From: Lytechinus variegatus | Taxonomy: Eukaryota > Echinodermata > Echinoidea > Temnopleuroida > Toxopneustidae | Assembly: GCF_018143015.1 (NCBI RefSeq) | Contig: NC_054748.1 | Span: forward strand, 12,700,967-12,764,966 | DNA length: 64,000 bases | Reading direction: 5' to 3' | In this document: piece after piece, positions 36,201-43,444 of the stretch | Layout: the number at the start of each line of letters is the position of its first letter | How positions within the stretch are numbered: position 1 is the stretch's first letter | Notes under the pieces: model-generated | The model's input: the letters and a program-made list of their open reading frames with translations, nothing else | Databases searched by the model: none | Told to the model about the DNA's origin: nothing | Translations under genes and position numbers: made by a program

Positions 36201-36233
36201 TCATCACTAACAGAGAGAAAACTTGATTTCTGA
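10992..36233 (+). CDS. ELP4: Elongator complex protein 4, complete, ten exons
   Basis: Exons: 10992-11133, 20464-20499, 21734-21855, 23252-23353, 27996-28126, 28652-28745, 29607-29786, 31271-31379, 34972-35078, 36096-36233. All have GT/AG borders and compatible phases, giving 386 residues (human ELP4 is about 424). ELP4 is a RecA-fold subunit of the Elp4-5-6 ring of Elongator, needed for tRNA wobble-uridine modification. Recognisable stretches: TSFQRRG (9-15); [16 protein letters not shown] (24-39); [12 protein letters not shown] (48-59); MKIAWRYQ (121-128); [15 protein letters not shown] (215-229); TIPTHLYQ (262-269); [19 protein letters not shown] (near 288-306); [14 protein letters not shown] (343-356); C-terminal KLDF. 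No Walker A motif is visible, as is usual for ELP4. The start is the only ATG placing TSFQRRG near the N-terminus. Exon 5 could begin 21 bases later at another in-frame AG. Exon 1 lies about 9.3 kb from exon 2, and most introns carry mobile DNA. Confidence 0.96.
11283..11934. mobile_element. Foldback element with TIRs of about 150 bp (ELP4 intron 1)
   Basis: Begins CACTCATTCAATGAACAAGG and ends with its complement near 11934. Each end holds a small palindrome (GAACAAGGTTAT...ATAACCTTGTTC), followed by a matched stretch that includes GTGTGGCAAAATAAGG and ACACTGACAG. The middle matches the repeat at 11935-12296 and 22025-22452 in inverted orientation. Confidence 0.75.
11935..12296. repeat. Second copy of the AACTTGGCTCTTATTTAA repeat
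   Basis: Runs from the CATACAACTTGGCTCTTATT end to CTACCTGTAGATTCTCCACA. The preceding element carries the same sequence inverted, so 11.28-12.30 kb is a near-palindromic compound. A third diverged copy lies at 22025-22452. Confidence 0.75.
12330..12579. mobile_element. Left part of a composite foldback repeat, split by a 4.9-kb insertion
   Basis: Carries AGACCAAAAATC...GGTTTGGTCTCTG and CTGAACTCCGTTGGCTCCAC, then runs to GTTAGACAGCTG. The complement of the uninterrupted copy at 9.6 kb reads GTAGACAGCTGGCAGCCGTC. This part therefore continues at 17484 (CAGCTGGCAGCCGTC) across the insertion. Confidence 0.7.
13365..13835. repeat. Tandem duplication of about 236 bp inside the hAT-type element
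   Basis: Two consecutive diverged units share the CGTGTTTGATT, ATATATTTTTT, GGGGACATTT and AAGTGTAGTTGAATTA-like words in the same order, at 13381-13600 and 13616-13835. Confidence 0.65.
14482..15727. mobile_element. Nested hAT-like element, TAGGCCTGGGA termini
   Basis: Begins TAGGCCTGGGACGATT and ends TCCCAGGCCTA. The flanks are GTCGTAAT (14474-14481) and ATCGTAAT (15728-15735), an 8-bp duplication with one change. Subterminal CATTCGATT words occur at both ends. It contains a (CT)n(CA)n tract at 15205-15240 and no transposase. A diverged relative lies at 31490-32640. Confidence 0.88.
16747..16842. mobile_element. 96-bp hairpin MITE
   Basis: Termini CAGTAGCGGACC and GGTCCGCCACTG; the 8-bp duplication AATGCGAG stands at 16739-16746 and 16843-16850. 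The whole element folds into one hairpin around a G/C-run pair. It landed in a GCGAG motif of the modular element, which is why that motif appears twice here. Confidence 0.93.
17484..17945. mobile_element. Right part of the composite foldback repeat and an adjacent copy
   Basis: Opens with CAGCTGGCAGCCGTCTG, runs through the hairpin (GAGGAGTTTTTC... then CAGACGGCTCGC) to TTGGCATTAATTTGCC. It continues into an inverted AGACCGAAGC / GCTTTTGGTCT unit at 17820-17945. Confidence 0.65.
18060..18430. mobile_element. GGCTGCCAGC hairpin repeat interrupted by a MITE
   Basis: Carries the TTAGTCCCCTAATGGCGGCT and GAAACAGATGGCTGCCAGCC halves of the same hairpin seen at 9.5 and 17.5 kb. A 224-bp MITE sits between them at 18162-18385. 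Confidence 0.75.
18162..18385. mobile_element. CAGGGGCCGCGG MITE, copy 1
   Basis: The left terminus is CAGGGGCCGCGGAAC; the right terminus is GTTCCGTGGCCCCTG. A 5-bp duplication CTCGA stands at 18157-18161 and 18386-18390. The internal GGGGGGCTTCAGCCCCCC and CATGGTCAGCCCC words match copy 2 at 25435-25582, but copy 1 has about 75 extra bases. A 5-bp duplication with a CAGGGG end resembles hAT5-type elements (inference). Confidence 0.93.
18431..19000. other. ELP4 intron 1, nothing recognised
   Basis: AT-rich intronic DNA with no recognisable gene or repeat match in the window. Confidence 0.35.
19005..20412. mobile_element. TIR element of about 1.4 kb just upstream of ELP4 exon 2
   Basis: AATAGACCTGTCTATGTCTG with AATATGCTCTGCTGAGATTT at the left (19025-19074) matches the complement of 20335-20405 (ACAGAGCATATCCCTGACAC, then CAGAAATAGACC). 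The arms are about 75 bp and diverged. Exact ends and target duplication could not be fixed. There is no coding potential. Confidence 0.7.
20643..21062. mobile_element. GGCCACCGCACACC MITE (420 bp)
   Basis: Begins AGGCCACCGCACACCTTAC and ends with its complement. The arms extend through GACTGGCTTGCGACTG with imperfect pairing. TAA on both sides could be a 3-bp target duplication of PIF/Harbinger type. It lies in ELP4 intron 2. Open frames across it are artefacts of the CpG-rich arms. Confidence 0.82.
22025..22452. repeat. Third copy of the intron 1 repeat family
   Basis: Shares GTGTGGCAAAATAAGG, ATAACTTGGCTCTT, TACTTTCCACCAATAGAG and AAGTTTTTGAGCGCTCTG, in order, with 11.3-12.3 kb. It is diverged, with small deletions. 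Confidence 0.8.
22661..23216. mobile_element. GCCTCGCCTGCATAGC element
   Basis: The left end GCCTCGCCTGCATAGCAGAG corresponds loosely to the complement of the right end, GTCTCGCTTGCATTAC. The inside repeats a module built on GAAACTTAGACATA and CAGGTCACGTGATCAAGGTC (first at about 22800-22870, again at 22970-23010). A related left end lies at 41377. It ends 36 bases before ELP4 exon 4. Confidence 0.65.
23394..24153. repeat. GGACCTAACCCCTTTTGCAA motif array
   Basis: Two consecutive units of about 380-400 bp (23394-23800 and 23801-24160) share long words such as ATTGCAATATTCTTAT and AAATCTACCTGTCTTCA. The motif recurs at about 23394 (complement), 23582, 23762, 23805 (complement), 23960, 23992 and 24135. 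It lies in ELP4 intron 4, directly before a Tc1-like element. Confidence 0.8.
24472..24720 (+). pseudogene. Tc1-like transposase, N-terminal fragment
   Basis: The frame includes [20 protein letters not shown], then [12 protein letters not shown] and later [17 protein letters not shown]. This is the paired-type helix-turn-helix DNA-binding region and GRPR-like linker of Tc1 transposases. The catalytic DD(34)E domain is missing and the frame closes at 24777, so the copy cannot transpose itself. A bona fide start upstream is not evident. Confidence 0.82.
25089..27156. mobile_element. 2,068-bp element with reiterated GTGCTCACTCAACCATGAA motif
   Basis: Left end CACAACAAAAAAGTAAGTCC; right end GGACTTACTTTTTTTGTTGTG. 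It interrupts the Tc1 right repeat. The intact left repeat reads ATATCTATATGG (complement), so the duplicated target is best read as TATA. The inside carries degenerate motif copies at 25409 (complement), 25808, 25988, 26387, 26526, 26693, 26821 and 26999. No protein is encoded. It also carries a later MITE at 25435-25582. Confidence 0.85.
25435..25582. mobile_element. CAGGGGCCGCGG MITE, copy 2
   Basis: A 148-bp hairpin element; TATTG is duplicated at 25430-25434 and 25583-25587. Same ends and internal words as 18162-18385. It is the youngest of three nested layers. Confidence 0.94.
27213..27241. repeat. (TA)n microsatellite
   Basis: About 14 TA units directly abutting the Tc1-like right end, possibly grown from its TA target. 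Confidence 0.9.
27715..27840. repeat. ATTAGACCAAGTGG degenerate array
   Basis: Words of the type ATTAGACCAAGTGGT, AATTAGACCAAATTGA and AGTAGACCAAGTTGG recur about every 20-30 bases just before exon 5 of ELP4. The same vocabulary occurs at 29390-29585 and 47320-47740. Confidence 0.65.
28968..29272 (+). mobile_element. TTAACCCTAATAAGACC element, copy A
   Basis: Starts TTAACCCTAATAAGACC and ends TAGGGTTAA. Shares ACTTTGAAGTCTCGG..TTTTGAGACC and TACATGGTTCTGAAATTACA with copy B. Lies in ELP4 intron 6. The TTAA-like ends are suggestive only. Confidence 0.75.
29390..29585. repeat. ATTAGACCAAGTGG degenerate array, second site
   Basis: AGAATTAGACCAAGTGGATT, GGGACCAAAGTG, TAGACCAAAATGG and TAGACCAAATGACC follow one another just before exon 7. 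Confidence 0.6.
30321..31096 (+). mobile_element. TTAACCC-type element, copy B (776 bp)
   Basis: Left TAACCCTTATAAGACCGGGG with GGGGGGCTGATTCAGCCCCCC; right end GGGGGAGCTGAATCAGC and CTAATAGGGTTAA. Fullest copy of the family in the window. No open frame of note. Confidence 0.82.
31490..32640. mobile_element. Diverged relative of the TAGGCCTGGGA hAT-like element
   Basis: Shares, in order with 14482-15727: TTGATTATTTCCTGAAAAAA, ATCATGTCTTCTAG, ATGCATCCCTCCAAGT, CATATGAATGAATCAGC, CTCTCTCTGTCACACACACA and AACTGTGAATGTGATACAAT. The right terminus is decayed. Lies in ELP4 intron 8. Confidence 0.85.
33075..34315 (+). repeat. GGTTACTCACGTTACA motif array
   Basis: Eight copies of the 16-mer or close variants start at 33075, 33253, 33436, 33451, 34095, 34115, 34132 and 34300, all in the same orientation. 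Several are followed by TTTGGAGACA, ATTTGGACAT or TTTTGTCCAT. The spacers show no obvious similarity to each other. A TTAACCC-type fragment (33480-33817) appears to interrupt the array. Confidence 0.88.
33480..33817 (+). mobile_element. TTAACCC-type element, copy C (right part)
   Basis: Shares GGCCGAGATC, the C-run and CCTAGAGAGGGTTA with the right end of copy B, and AAGCTTTATTAGGGAG / TTAGCATAATC with copy D. The left end is missing or decayed. Confidence 0.65.
34351..34595. mobile_element. 245-bp palindromic MITE, GGGGAGACCGGGGTTAG ends
   Basis: A nearly perfect inverted repeat from AGTAGGGGAGACCGGGG to its complement, with arms of about 115 bp around an AT-rich loop. It includes GTTGGAACATGGGGTAAGTT in the left arm. 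TA at both borders would fit a Tc1/mariner-type target. Confidence 0.92.
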
Positions 36234-36734
36234 GACTTTGGAGACAAATATCAAGGCAGAGATCAAGATATAGCTACTTGGAATGCCTGGGCTTTGGTAG
36301 TCATCTGTGCGTTATCACTTTTGATGTGAAAACTAGACTTCTGAAATTCAAAGATATGTCAGAGCGTGTGATTTTCAATGCCCTTTCAAGAATTCAAGAT
36401 CCTGTTGATAAAAACTGCAATGAACTCTAGTGTTCGCAGTGCATGATGGTGCACTGCGGAGCAACATTTTTTAAAACTTTGTTGACATTGCAGTTTTCAA
36501 AATCTCTTTCAAGAAAGCAAGATATGCCTTGCCTTCAGCTTTTAACTGTGTATCATTACTTGTGGAGCAGAAACTTGACAAGATTTTTTGAGAAAAAAGG
36601 ACATTCAAGAAATATTTACGAGACTCCCAAGAGATCTTGACTGTCAACTTTGTGATTGCATTGAAAATTTGCATGCAGGTTGACTGGGACATACTCTTCC
36701 AAAATTATATAATTCATGTCATGCAAAGTGCTAG
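36234..36734 (+). other. ELP4 3' untranslated region (presumed)
   Basis: Follows the TGA of ELP4. Internal partial echoes of the last exon occur, such as GAACTTTGGAGACAAA-like and GCTACTTGGAATGCC words. AATAAA occurs at 36800-36805, but inside a repeat copy. The polyadenylation site cannot be fixed by eye. Confidence 0.35.
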
Positions 36735-37278
36735 TAAGTGATTATGCTAATTTATGTTTAATCAGTATGCAAAATCATACTTTTTCCCATACCTCCCTAA
36801 ATAAAGCTCCAAATGTTTTAATTTTTGGTATAAAAGTTATTTGTGGTGTTCTTAGCAAATAAACATGAAAAAAATACAATATCAGATCAATTTCTTATGT
36901 ATTATATTGTTTTTGCAACTTCTTATTATTTACTTTGTTGGGGACTCTTATTGCAATCATGAATAGCTTAAAATAGATTCATTTAGACGAGCAAAATTAA
37001 AAATAATCATACATTTATGATTTTTGGTTGAATACTCATTTTGCAATGATTTTTGTACTAAAAATCATTGTTTTTTTTTTTTAGTGATTTTGGGTCTGAC
37101 ATTCATTTATAAAATGTGTACCGGTAATTTCAGAATTGCGTACCTGGGTGTCGCAAAATTGGTCTCAAAAGATGCACAAGACTTGAAAGTAAAAAGTCAG
37201 TAAGTGGCGTGGTAAAAAAAATGCACAAAATATTGCATGAATTGTTGAAGCCCCCCCCCCTCGGCCAAGATAGGGTTA
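36735..37278 (-). mobile_element. TTAACCC-type element, copy D (inverted)
   Basis: The right border reads GGCCAAGATAGGGTTAAT; inside are CCGGTAATTTCAGAATTGCG and AAATTGGTCTCAAAAG, complements of copy A/B words. The ATTTTGCAATGATTTTTGTACTAAAAATCATTG stretch near 37038 recurs at 37390-37430. Confidence 0.65.
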
Positions 37279-37905
37279 ATGAGAAATATAGGCTGATATC
37301 TGCATTGCAAACTAGATCCTGTCTTGATTGGATTATAAACAATTAGAAGAATTCACTTTACATGGTCTCGCTTCATATGATTTTTGGTTGAATACTCATT
37401 TAGCATTGATTTTTGTACTAAAAAATCATTGTTATGATTTGTTAAATCAAAATGAGTTCAGTTAATGTGCCCATTTACTCCAGCATTGGTTGTCATTCAG
37501 GGCCCTAGGTTACAATCAAATTTACTTTTTAGTCTAATGGCATCTTTCTTGCAATCCTTGATTTTGATTGGCTGTTGAGCATTGTTACGATGGTAGTTAA
37601 TGACTTTTGTGCAACAGGGCCCTGGTAAATTAATTGTGTCTCAAGTGAGTGTTTCAGCTGATGGGAGACACAAAACAAACTTGTTTTTGTGACATCACTG
37701 TAATAGGATTAAGCTAGAGATTAAACAAAAGCAGAATTATCTGTATTAATAGCAACTCTTGAAAACAGTTCAGTGAAAAACAGAATAAATGTTTAAAAGG
37801 AGAAATCTCTGATTGTATAATATATTTTACCAGTAAATAAGAAAGAAAAAAGAGACAGTGTTCTGAGTGAGGAGTGGATAAAAATGGTTTAGAAGGGACA
37901 TGTGG

Positions 37906-37944
37906 GTAATACTACTACTGCTGCTACTACTACTGCTACTACTG

Positions 37945-37989
<45 letters not shown>

Positions 37990-38090
37990 ACTACCACTAC
38001 TACTAACTACTACTAACTACTTCTACTACACTACTACTACTACTACTACTACTTCTACTACTACTGCTATACTATTACTACTACCAATAA
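37906..38090. repeat. (CTA)n microsatellite with ATA tail
   Basis: CTA/TAC triplets with CTG interruptions run for about 180 bases, then (ATA)n-like DNA to about 38130. Confidence 0.95.
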
Positions 38091-38485
38091 TAATAATAAT
38101 TATAACAATGATAATCATAATAATAATGATAAACTAGAATTTAATTCGTCATGCGGACGAATTAGGTGGTCTGTCATGATTTGTCATTCAGTGCCGTCTG
38201 ATGTATGAAATAAATCATTTAGATATCATTGATAATCTTGATCGTAGACATCCTAAGAATAAGTTTTGACCATTACTAAATGTGATTATTGATGTGGTGA
38301 TGACAATCGTCAGACATACATCTTCAAACAGATACATACAAGATAGATGATTATACCTCACGGATCAACACGGCAATGCCGGCATGATCCGGGGAGGTCC
38401 GGGATAGTTTTGCCCCAGATGACTGTGAACACGGCATCAACACGGCAGCTTCACACGGATCTACACGGATCATGCCGGCAGAGCA

Positions 38486-38611
38486 CGTCGTCAACACGGA
38501 CCAATACGTCAGCAACACGGACCTACACGTCAGCAACACGGACCTACACGTCAGCTACACGGACCACCACGTCAGCAACACGGACCTACACGTCAGCAAT
38601 ACGGACGAACA
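38486..38611. repeat. 21-bp minisatellite, six units
   Basis: The unit CGTCAGCAACACGGACCTACA is repeated six times with few changes. Because 21 is a multiple of three, the plus frame reads through as a serine/threonine/arginine heptapeptide repeat (SATRTYT), but there is no other coding support. Confidence 0.93.
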
Positions 38612-39335
38612 CGTCAAATGCGTTATCCATTGAGCTAGCATATTCCCCATAGAGAATACACGTAAGCAATTTTGAGAATTACAAGTCCAATTTTGCAAGC
38701 GAAATACGGGCATGATCCCGGCATCTGATCAAAAAATGAAGGGCACATTGCGAAAGCTCAGAATTTCAGCTACAACATACTAAAAGCTCAGGGAAAACTG
38801 ACAAGAAACAATGGAGATATAGCTCACGAAATAGAGGAATGTCGAATCTAGTTTTGAGAAAAGGTCATGTCCCATAGAGATTACACGCAAAATACATGTG
38901 ATATGAAAAAAAGTAATTATAATTTGTTTTATCTTGCTAAATCTAAACGTTTATACCTTTAAATTATCATAAAGGATCATGTAAGAAGTGGCAAAAAGAA
39001 AAAAAAGTGAAAAAAAAAATTCATCTTGTTCACCCCAGGACTCGAACCCGCGCCCTTTAAGAAGCAGTCAAAGCCACGATATTCACCATAGAGAATACAC
39101 GTAAGCAATTTTGAGAATTACAAGTCCAATTTTGCAAGTGAAATACGGGCATGATCTCGGCATCTGATCAAAAAATGAAGGGCACACTTGCGAAAGCTTA
39201 GAATCTCAGCTACAACATACTAAAAGCTTAAAGAAAACTGACAAGAAAAAATGGAGATATGGCTCACGAAATAGAGGAATGTCGAATCTGGTTTTGAGAA
39301 AAAGTCATGTCCCATAGAGATTACACGCAAAATGA
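38612..39335 (-). repeat. Paired direct repeats with split tRNA-like sequence
   Basis: About 250 bp from CCATAGAGAATACACGTAAGC recurs (38643-38895 and 39087-39335). At the low-coordinate edge of the first repeat, the minus strand has a box A-like GCTAGCTCAATGGATAACGC. At the edge of the second it has a box B, GCGGGTTCGAGTCCTGGGG. Together they look like two halves of a former tRNA-type sequence. Confidence 0.55.
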
Positions 39336-40424
39336 GGAAAAATGACATGCCTCTTTTCATCGCTGTTTTACGCAATGATGTGTTTCTCAAAACGAATATT
39401 CATGTTAACTGAGGAGAAAGAGTACATTCTAAACTACAACATATCGAAATCTGGGCGAAAAACGATTTATATTCGAGAAGTTACAACCAAATTTGCATAA
39501 ATTTGATGACGTCATTTTTGAAAAAATGAAATTTTTAGTTTAGGCGCCATTTTGATGACGTCACGATATAATTTAGGGACATTGATGACATGAAATCAAA
39601 TCTACAACTCATACTCTATCGATATATGAAAAAAAAATTGGGGGTCAACGGACTATTTAAAGAGCTACAGTGAATTTTCAATAGGCATGTTTTTGCCCAT
39701 ATATGGCCTATAGTGAGAGCTCGCGCGCACACGTGCTGCAAACTTTAACGGGTGTTAATTTCGTTTTTAATGGTCGTAGAAGGTTGATCAAGGTACCAAA
39801 TTGTTCAGAATTTTATTATCAATGCAATGATGTAAAAAAAACGGTGTTTCTACTTTGCGTTAAGGTGTTACGCGCGGAAACGCGCACGCGCAAATTTTTG
39901 AAATGCTTAAAATGACCTGAAACGTACTCTCGTTTGGTCAAAAAGTGATTTTGAGCATTTTTAAATTTTGACGCGCGCGTTGTGACCTTCAGGTGACCTT
40001 TGATGACATGACCTGATGACCCTTGACCTGAAGTTGATGTGATGTAAATTTGATTGATTTTTGATAATTGATAATGGAGATGTGATTGATAATGTGATTT
40101 TACAAAATGGCGCCTAGATGACGTCATCATGACCTGATGACCTTGAAAAGCTTATTCTGACGTGTCCATGACAGATCCTATAAATGACATGAAATTCAAT
40201 GAAATTGATCAAGTCGATTTTGAGATAACTTGGCGACAAAAAAATCGTTAAAAATAAATAAATAAAGTAATAAAGAAGAAATTGACGAAATTAAGAGGTG
40301 ATCTGTCATAAATGACAGACCACCTAATAAATCATGATAACCAATTCTTGTATAGTTTATATCACATTTTGATAAACATTACTATGTGCTTCCAAAGGAC
40401 TTGAATTACCCTGGCTTTAGCCCT

Positions 40425-40595
40425 GCAGCCTAACAGAGCACAAGCTTGTAAAGGCAGAAATTTATCTCACCTGGGTTGACTTTAGCACAATATAGGTAAA
40501 TTTCTTGCTGAAGGAAATTACATCATGGCTGGGATTCATACCCACAATTATCTGTCTCAAAATCTGAAGTCTAATCCATTGGGCCTCCATGGGTA
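40425..40595 (-). repeat. tRNA-derived SINE, SURF-like
   Basis: The minus strand reads box A GGCCCAATGGATTAGACTT, box B GGGTATGAATCCCAGCCATG, then GTAATTTCCTTCAGCAAGAA and CAACCCAGGTGAGATA. From memory, this tail resembles sea-urchin SURF-type SINEs. The box spacing is normal for a SINE head. Confidence 0.75.
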
Positions 40596-41376
40596 TTAAC
40601 CCTTAGTATGACGTGACGTGTACATTTTACTATACATTATTTTAGTGTACATTTGGCTCTATGCACTTGCAAATTTTTGCAACGATAGGCGAACGAGAGG
40701 AAGGGGGTCTCAAAGGCTTAAAGGGCAAATAGAGGTTGGCATGGTGATAGACATGTATAAAGAGAGATCAGGAGAAGAAGAGAAGGAAAGAGTGAGAATG
40801 GAACATGCACACTGACACCTATTCTGGTACAAAAACCATGCATTATGCAGATGTGTCTTGTCGTTGATGACCACAATCAAAGTGTTATTATTGCAAAGTT
40901 TTAAATAGTTGACTTGACCTTATCTGCGATGTCCTTCTGTACTGTTGGAACATTGATTTTTTTTCTTCTAAGTTAAAAAAGACATTGCTATTGATGCTGT
41001 TTACTTGATGACCCTTGTCACCTATATGTCAAGGGTTGTAGCATCCACTACCTTCATAGTGCAAGCCAGGAATGAAGATCATTTGTACTTGATTCTGCAA
41101 GTGATCAGCAGGAACTGTGTTGTGAGAACATCACTGGCTTAGGCTTATTTCATCACATACACTTAGAAAATTGAATTATAAATGAGCTATTTCGGCAAAG
41201 AGCACTAAATTCAAGCTTGAAGGAAGCACAATAGTGCAAGAAATCCATGGTTTGCATCATAATACTACTGAAACCTTTTGAGAATACAGGCCTAAGAGTT
41301 CAAGAAATTGGACATAGAGAAACATGAATATAGATCTATCTCTAACTATAATATGCTCATGCTATAAAGCTTTTTT

Positions 41377-41470
41377 GTCTCGCCAGTATAGCAGAGCTGG
41401 ACTATAGATGCCACTTTTCTTATTGTGTCGGCAGCGTCATTCACATTGAAAACTTAATCTTTGTCCATCT
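41377..41470. mobile_element. Truncated relative of the GCCTCGCCTGCATAGC element
   Basis: GTCTCGCCAGTATAGCAGAG followed by GGACTATAGATGCC matches the left end at 22661. GTCGGCAGCGTC nearby recurs at 41680. The remainder is not recognisable. Confidence 0.5.
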
Positions 41471-43444
41471 TCATCAAGGTTTCTGGATCAGTTACTCCTT
41501 TTTTCACCGTTTGGTAATATTCTATTCATTCTACCATCTCAAGCTTGTATTTATCATTCTTTCATTGAATTTATTCACCTTCCATTCAATTCATTCTATC
41601 TTTTTCTCTATTTAGTAGTTTTCCTTTTTGTGCTTAAACCATATCCATCAGGTTTGTCCTACTCTCATTGTTGGCGGCAGCGTCTGTCCAAACTTCTTAT
41701 GCTTCTCACTCATTCCCAGCCTTTTTTCATTCATTCATTCCCAATCTTTTTCTTCACATCACGCCTCAAATATTCACCCTTTTCTACACTTTTCCAATTT
41801 CTTTTAATTTCTTCAGATTTATCTCTATTTTCATTCATTCTTTTCTCTTTATCTTCATGTTAGACTTTTCTTTCTCTCTCACTCATTATTCATTGATCTC
41901 AAATTCTTTGTTTCATCTAACACTTTCATAGAATGACCTTTATTCTTGGTTCAATTCAAGCCCCCAGTCAGCCCCCTCCTTTATTTCCTTACTCCATCAT
42001 ATGTCCCTTTACATTGCAGACTCTCCCTCCTGTGATAATCCTTTTGATAGGCTGTTTTATTTAATTATGTTTAATTTCATTTGAGACTAGTATAATTTAC
42101 ATATTTAAAAATTGTGCAAAGAAACTTTCAAAAGAAAAAAAAGAAAAATATATAATTTTACCTATGCAATAAGAGGTAAATTATTGATTTGAATATGTAT
42201 CGAATATGTTTTAGGGCTCAACATGAAAATTTAAACCATAATTTTTCTGTATTTCATATTTATTTATATTTGATTTGTAACTTTGTGTCTCACTGTAATT
42301 GTTCATATAAGTGTTTGTATGTAAAATTAAGAATGATCCAATATGTGTGGATTTTGATGAATAAATTTTGAAACTTTTACAAGTTCTACTTTATGCTTAA
42401 TCTCATAAACAATGTCAAGGCTCTGTACATTATCATTCATATATAGCTTCATTTATTCACTTTTAAAATATTCACACATAGCTGGCAATGTACAATCAAC
42501 TTGAAATATAATGACACATCAATTTTCAAAAAAATACTTGCATCCATTCATAAAAAAAAACATTAGTCAAAGTGGCATTGGTGACTATGCGATGACTTAA
42601 AATACTATCATTATCATTTCAACATAAGACAAATAATCTTAGTCAATTGAATGAACTAAGTTATTGTGAATCAATACCTTAAAACGGTAATAATTTCCAT
42701 TGTATATTCTGCCGGATAACAGCAAATATTTGTTTAAAAGAGCTAGTACACAATAAATTAAGGTGTTAGAGAACAACCTCTTTGGTCTTAATGTAAGCCC
42801 ATTAAAACTTGGTCCAATAAGCAACACTACTAACACTTGAGAAATGTTCACCCAAAGAAAATAATACAAGTATACAAGTTTATGTAACATGTGAGGATTG
42901 ATCGAAATAATAAACTTTTCAATTAAAGATTTTCTTTCTATATTGAATGTAATATATCATTGTTCATCCACCATATCATTTTACAATACTCTGCATTTAA
43001 CTGTTCCTTATAATGTACTCTGTAATTCTTATAGACTAGAAAGTACCACAAATACTTGTTAAATATTCACATGTTGCAGCATCTTAAAATCTACACAATT
43101 GTAGGATGACTCAATATGCATTTGTTCTTGATTTTCATTCCTAAAATCTTACATACATGTACATTACTACACAAAATAAAGGAATGATACAAATTTCTGC
43201 AAGCGCAAGCGGTCAACTTCAGACTTAAAACAATTTAAAATGGCAAATGGTTTACTGCGCTCCTTTGTTCTATCTTGTTTTCATTAAAGCCACAATATTA
43301 ATGCAAATACACCAGCTTGCACAAGTGGGCAACTTCTAAGTTCTTTAATCCTTTCAACCTCCACAGTAACTGGTTTACAAATGCTCTGTATTTTGTTTCT
43401 GTATTCTTTAAAATCGCAAAACAAAATTTAGGAACTTCCCGGCT
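41471..43444. other. 3' flank between convergent genes
   Basis: CT-rich then AT-rich sequence. It probably includes the 3' UTR of the minus-strand gene ending at 43445. Short open frames (for example 41630-41931) are low-complexity. No further exon is supported. Confidence 0.35.

Larger units (their letters stand above)
38162..40327. mobile_element. 2.17-kb TIR element with TTAGGTGGTCTGTCAT ends
   Basis: Starts TTAGGTGGTCTGTCATGATT and ends ATGACAGACCACCTAA, the latter inside a second small palindrome (40290-40327). It contains a 21-bp minisatellite, paired direct repeats with tRNA-like pieces, and a TGACGTCAT- and TGACCT-rich right half. There is no transposase frame. It lies between the convergent genes. 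Confidence 0.7.

Noticed and set aside
36735..36860. AATAAA signals as the ELP4 polyadenylation site
   Set aside because: They lie inside a dispersed repeat copy, so the signal could be incidental.
38347..38652. 101-residue frame with SATRTYT repeats
   Set aside because: Explained by a 21-bp minisatellite; no signal peptide, splice sites or other coding evidence.
39010..39090. Possible functional tRNA gene (GGGTTCGAGTCC box B)
   Set aside because: The 5' half with box A and the acceptor pairing is missing next to it.
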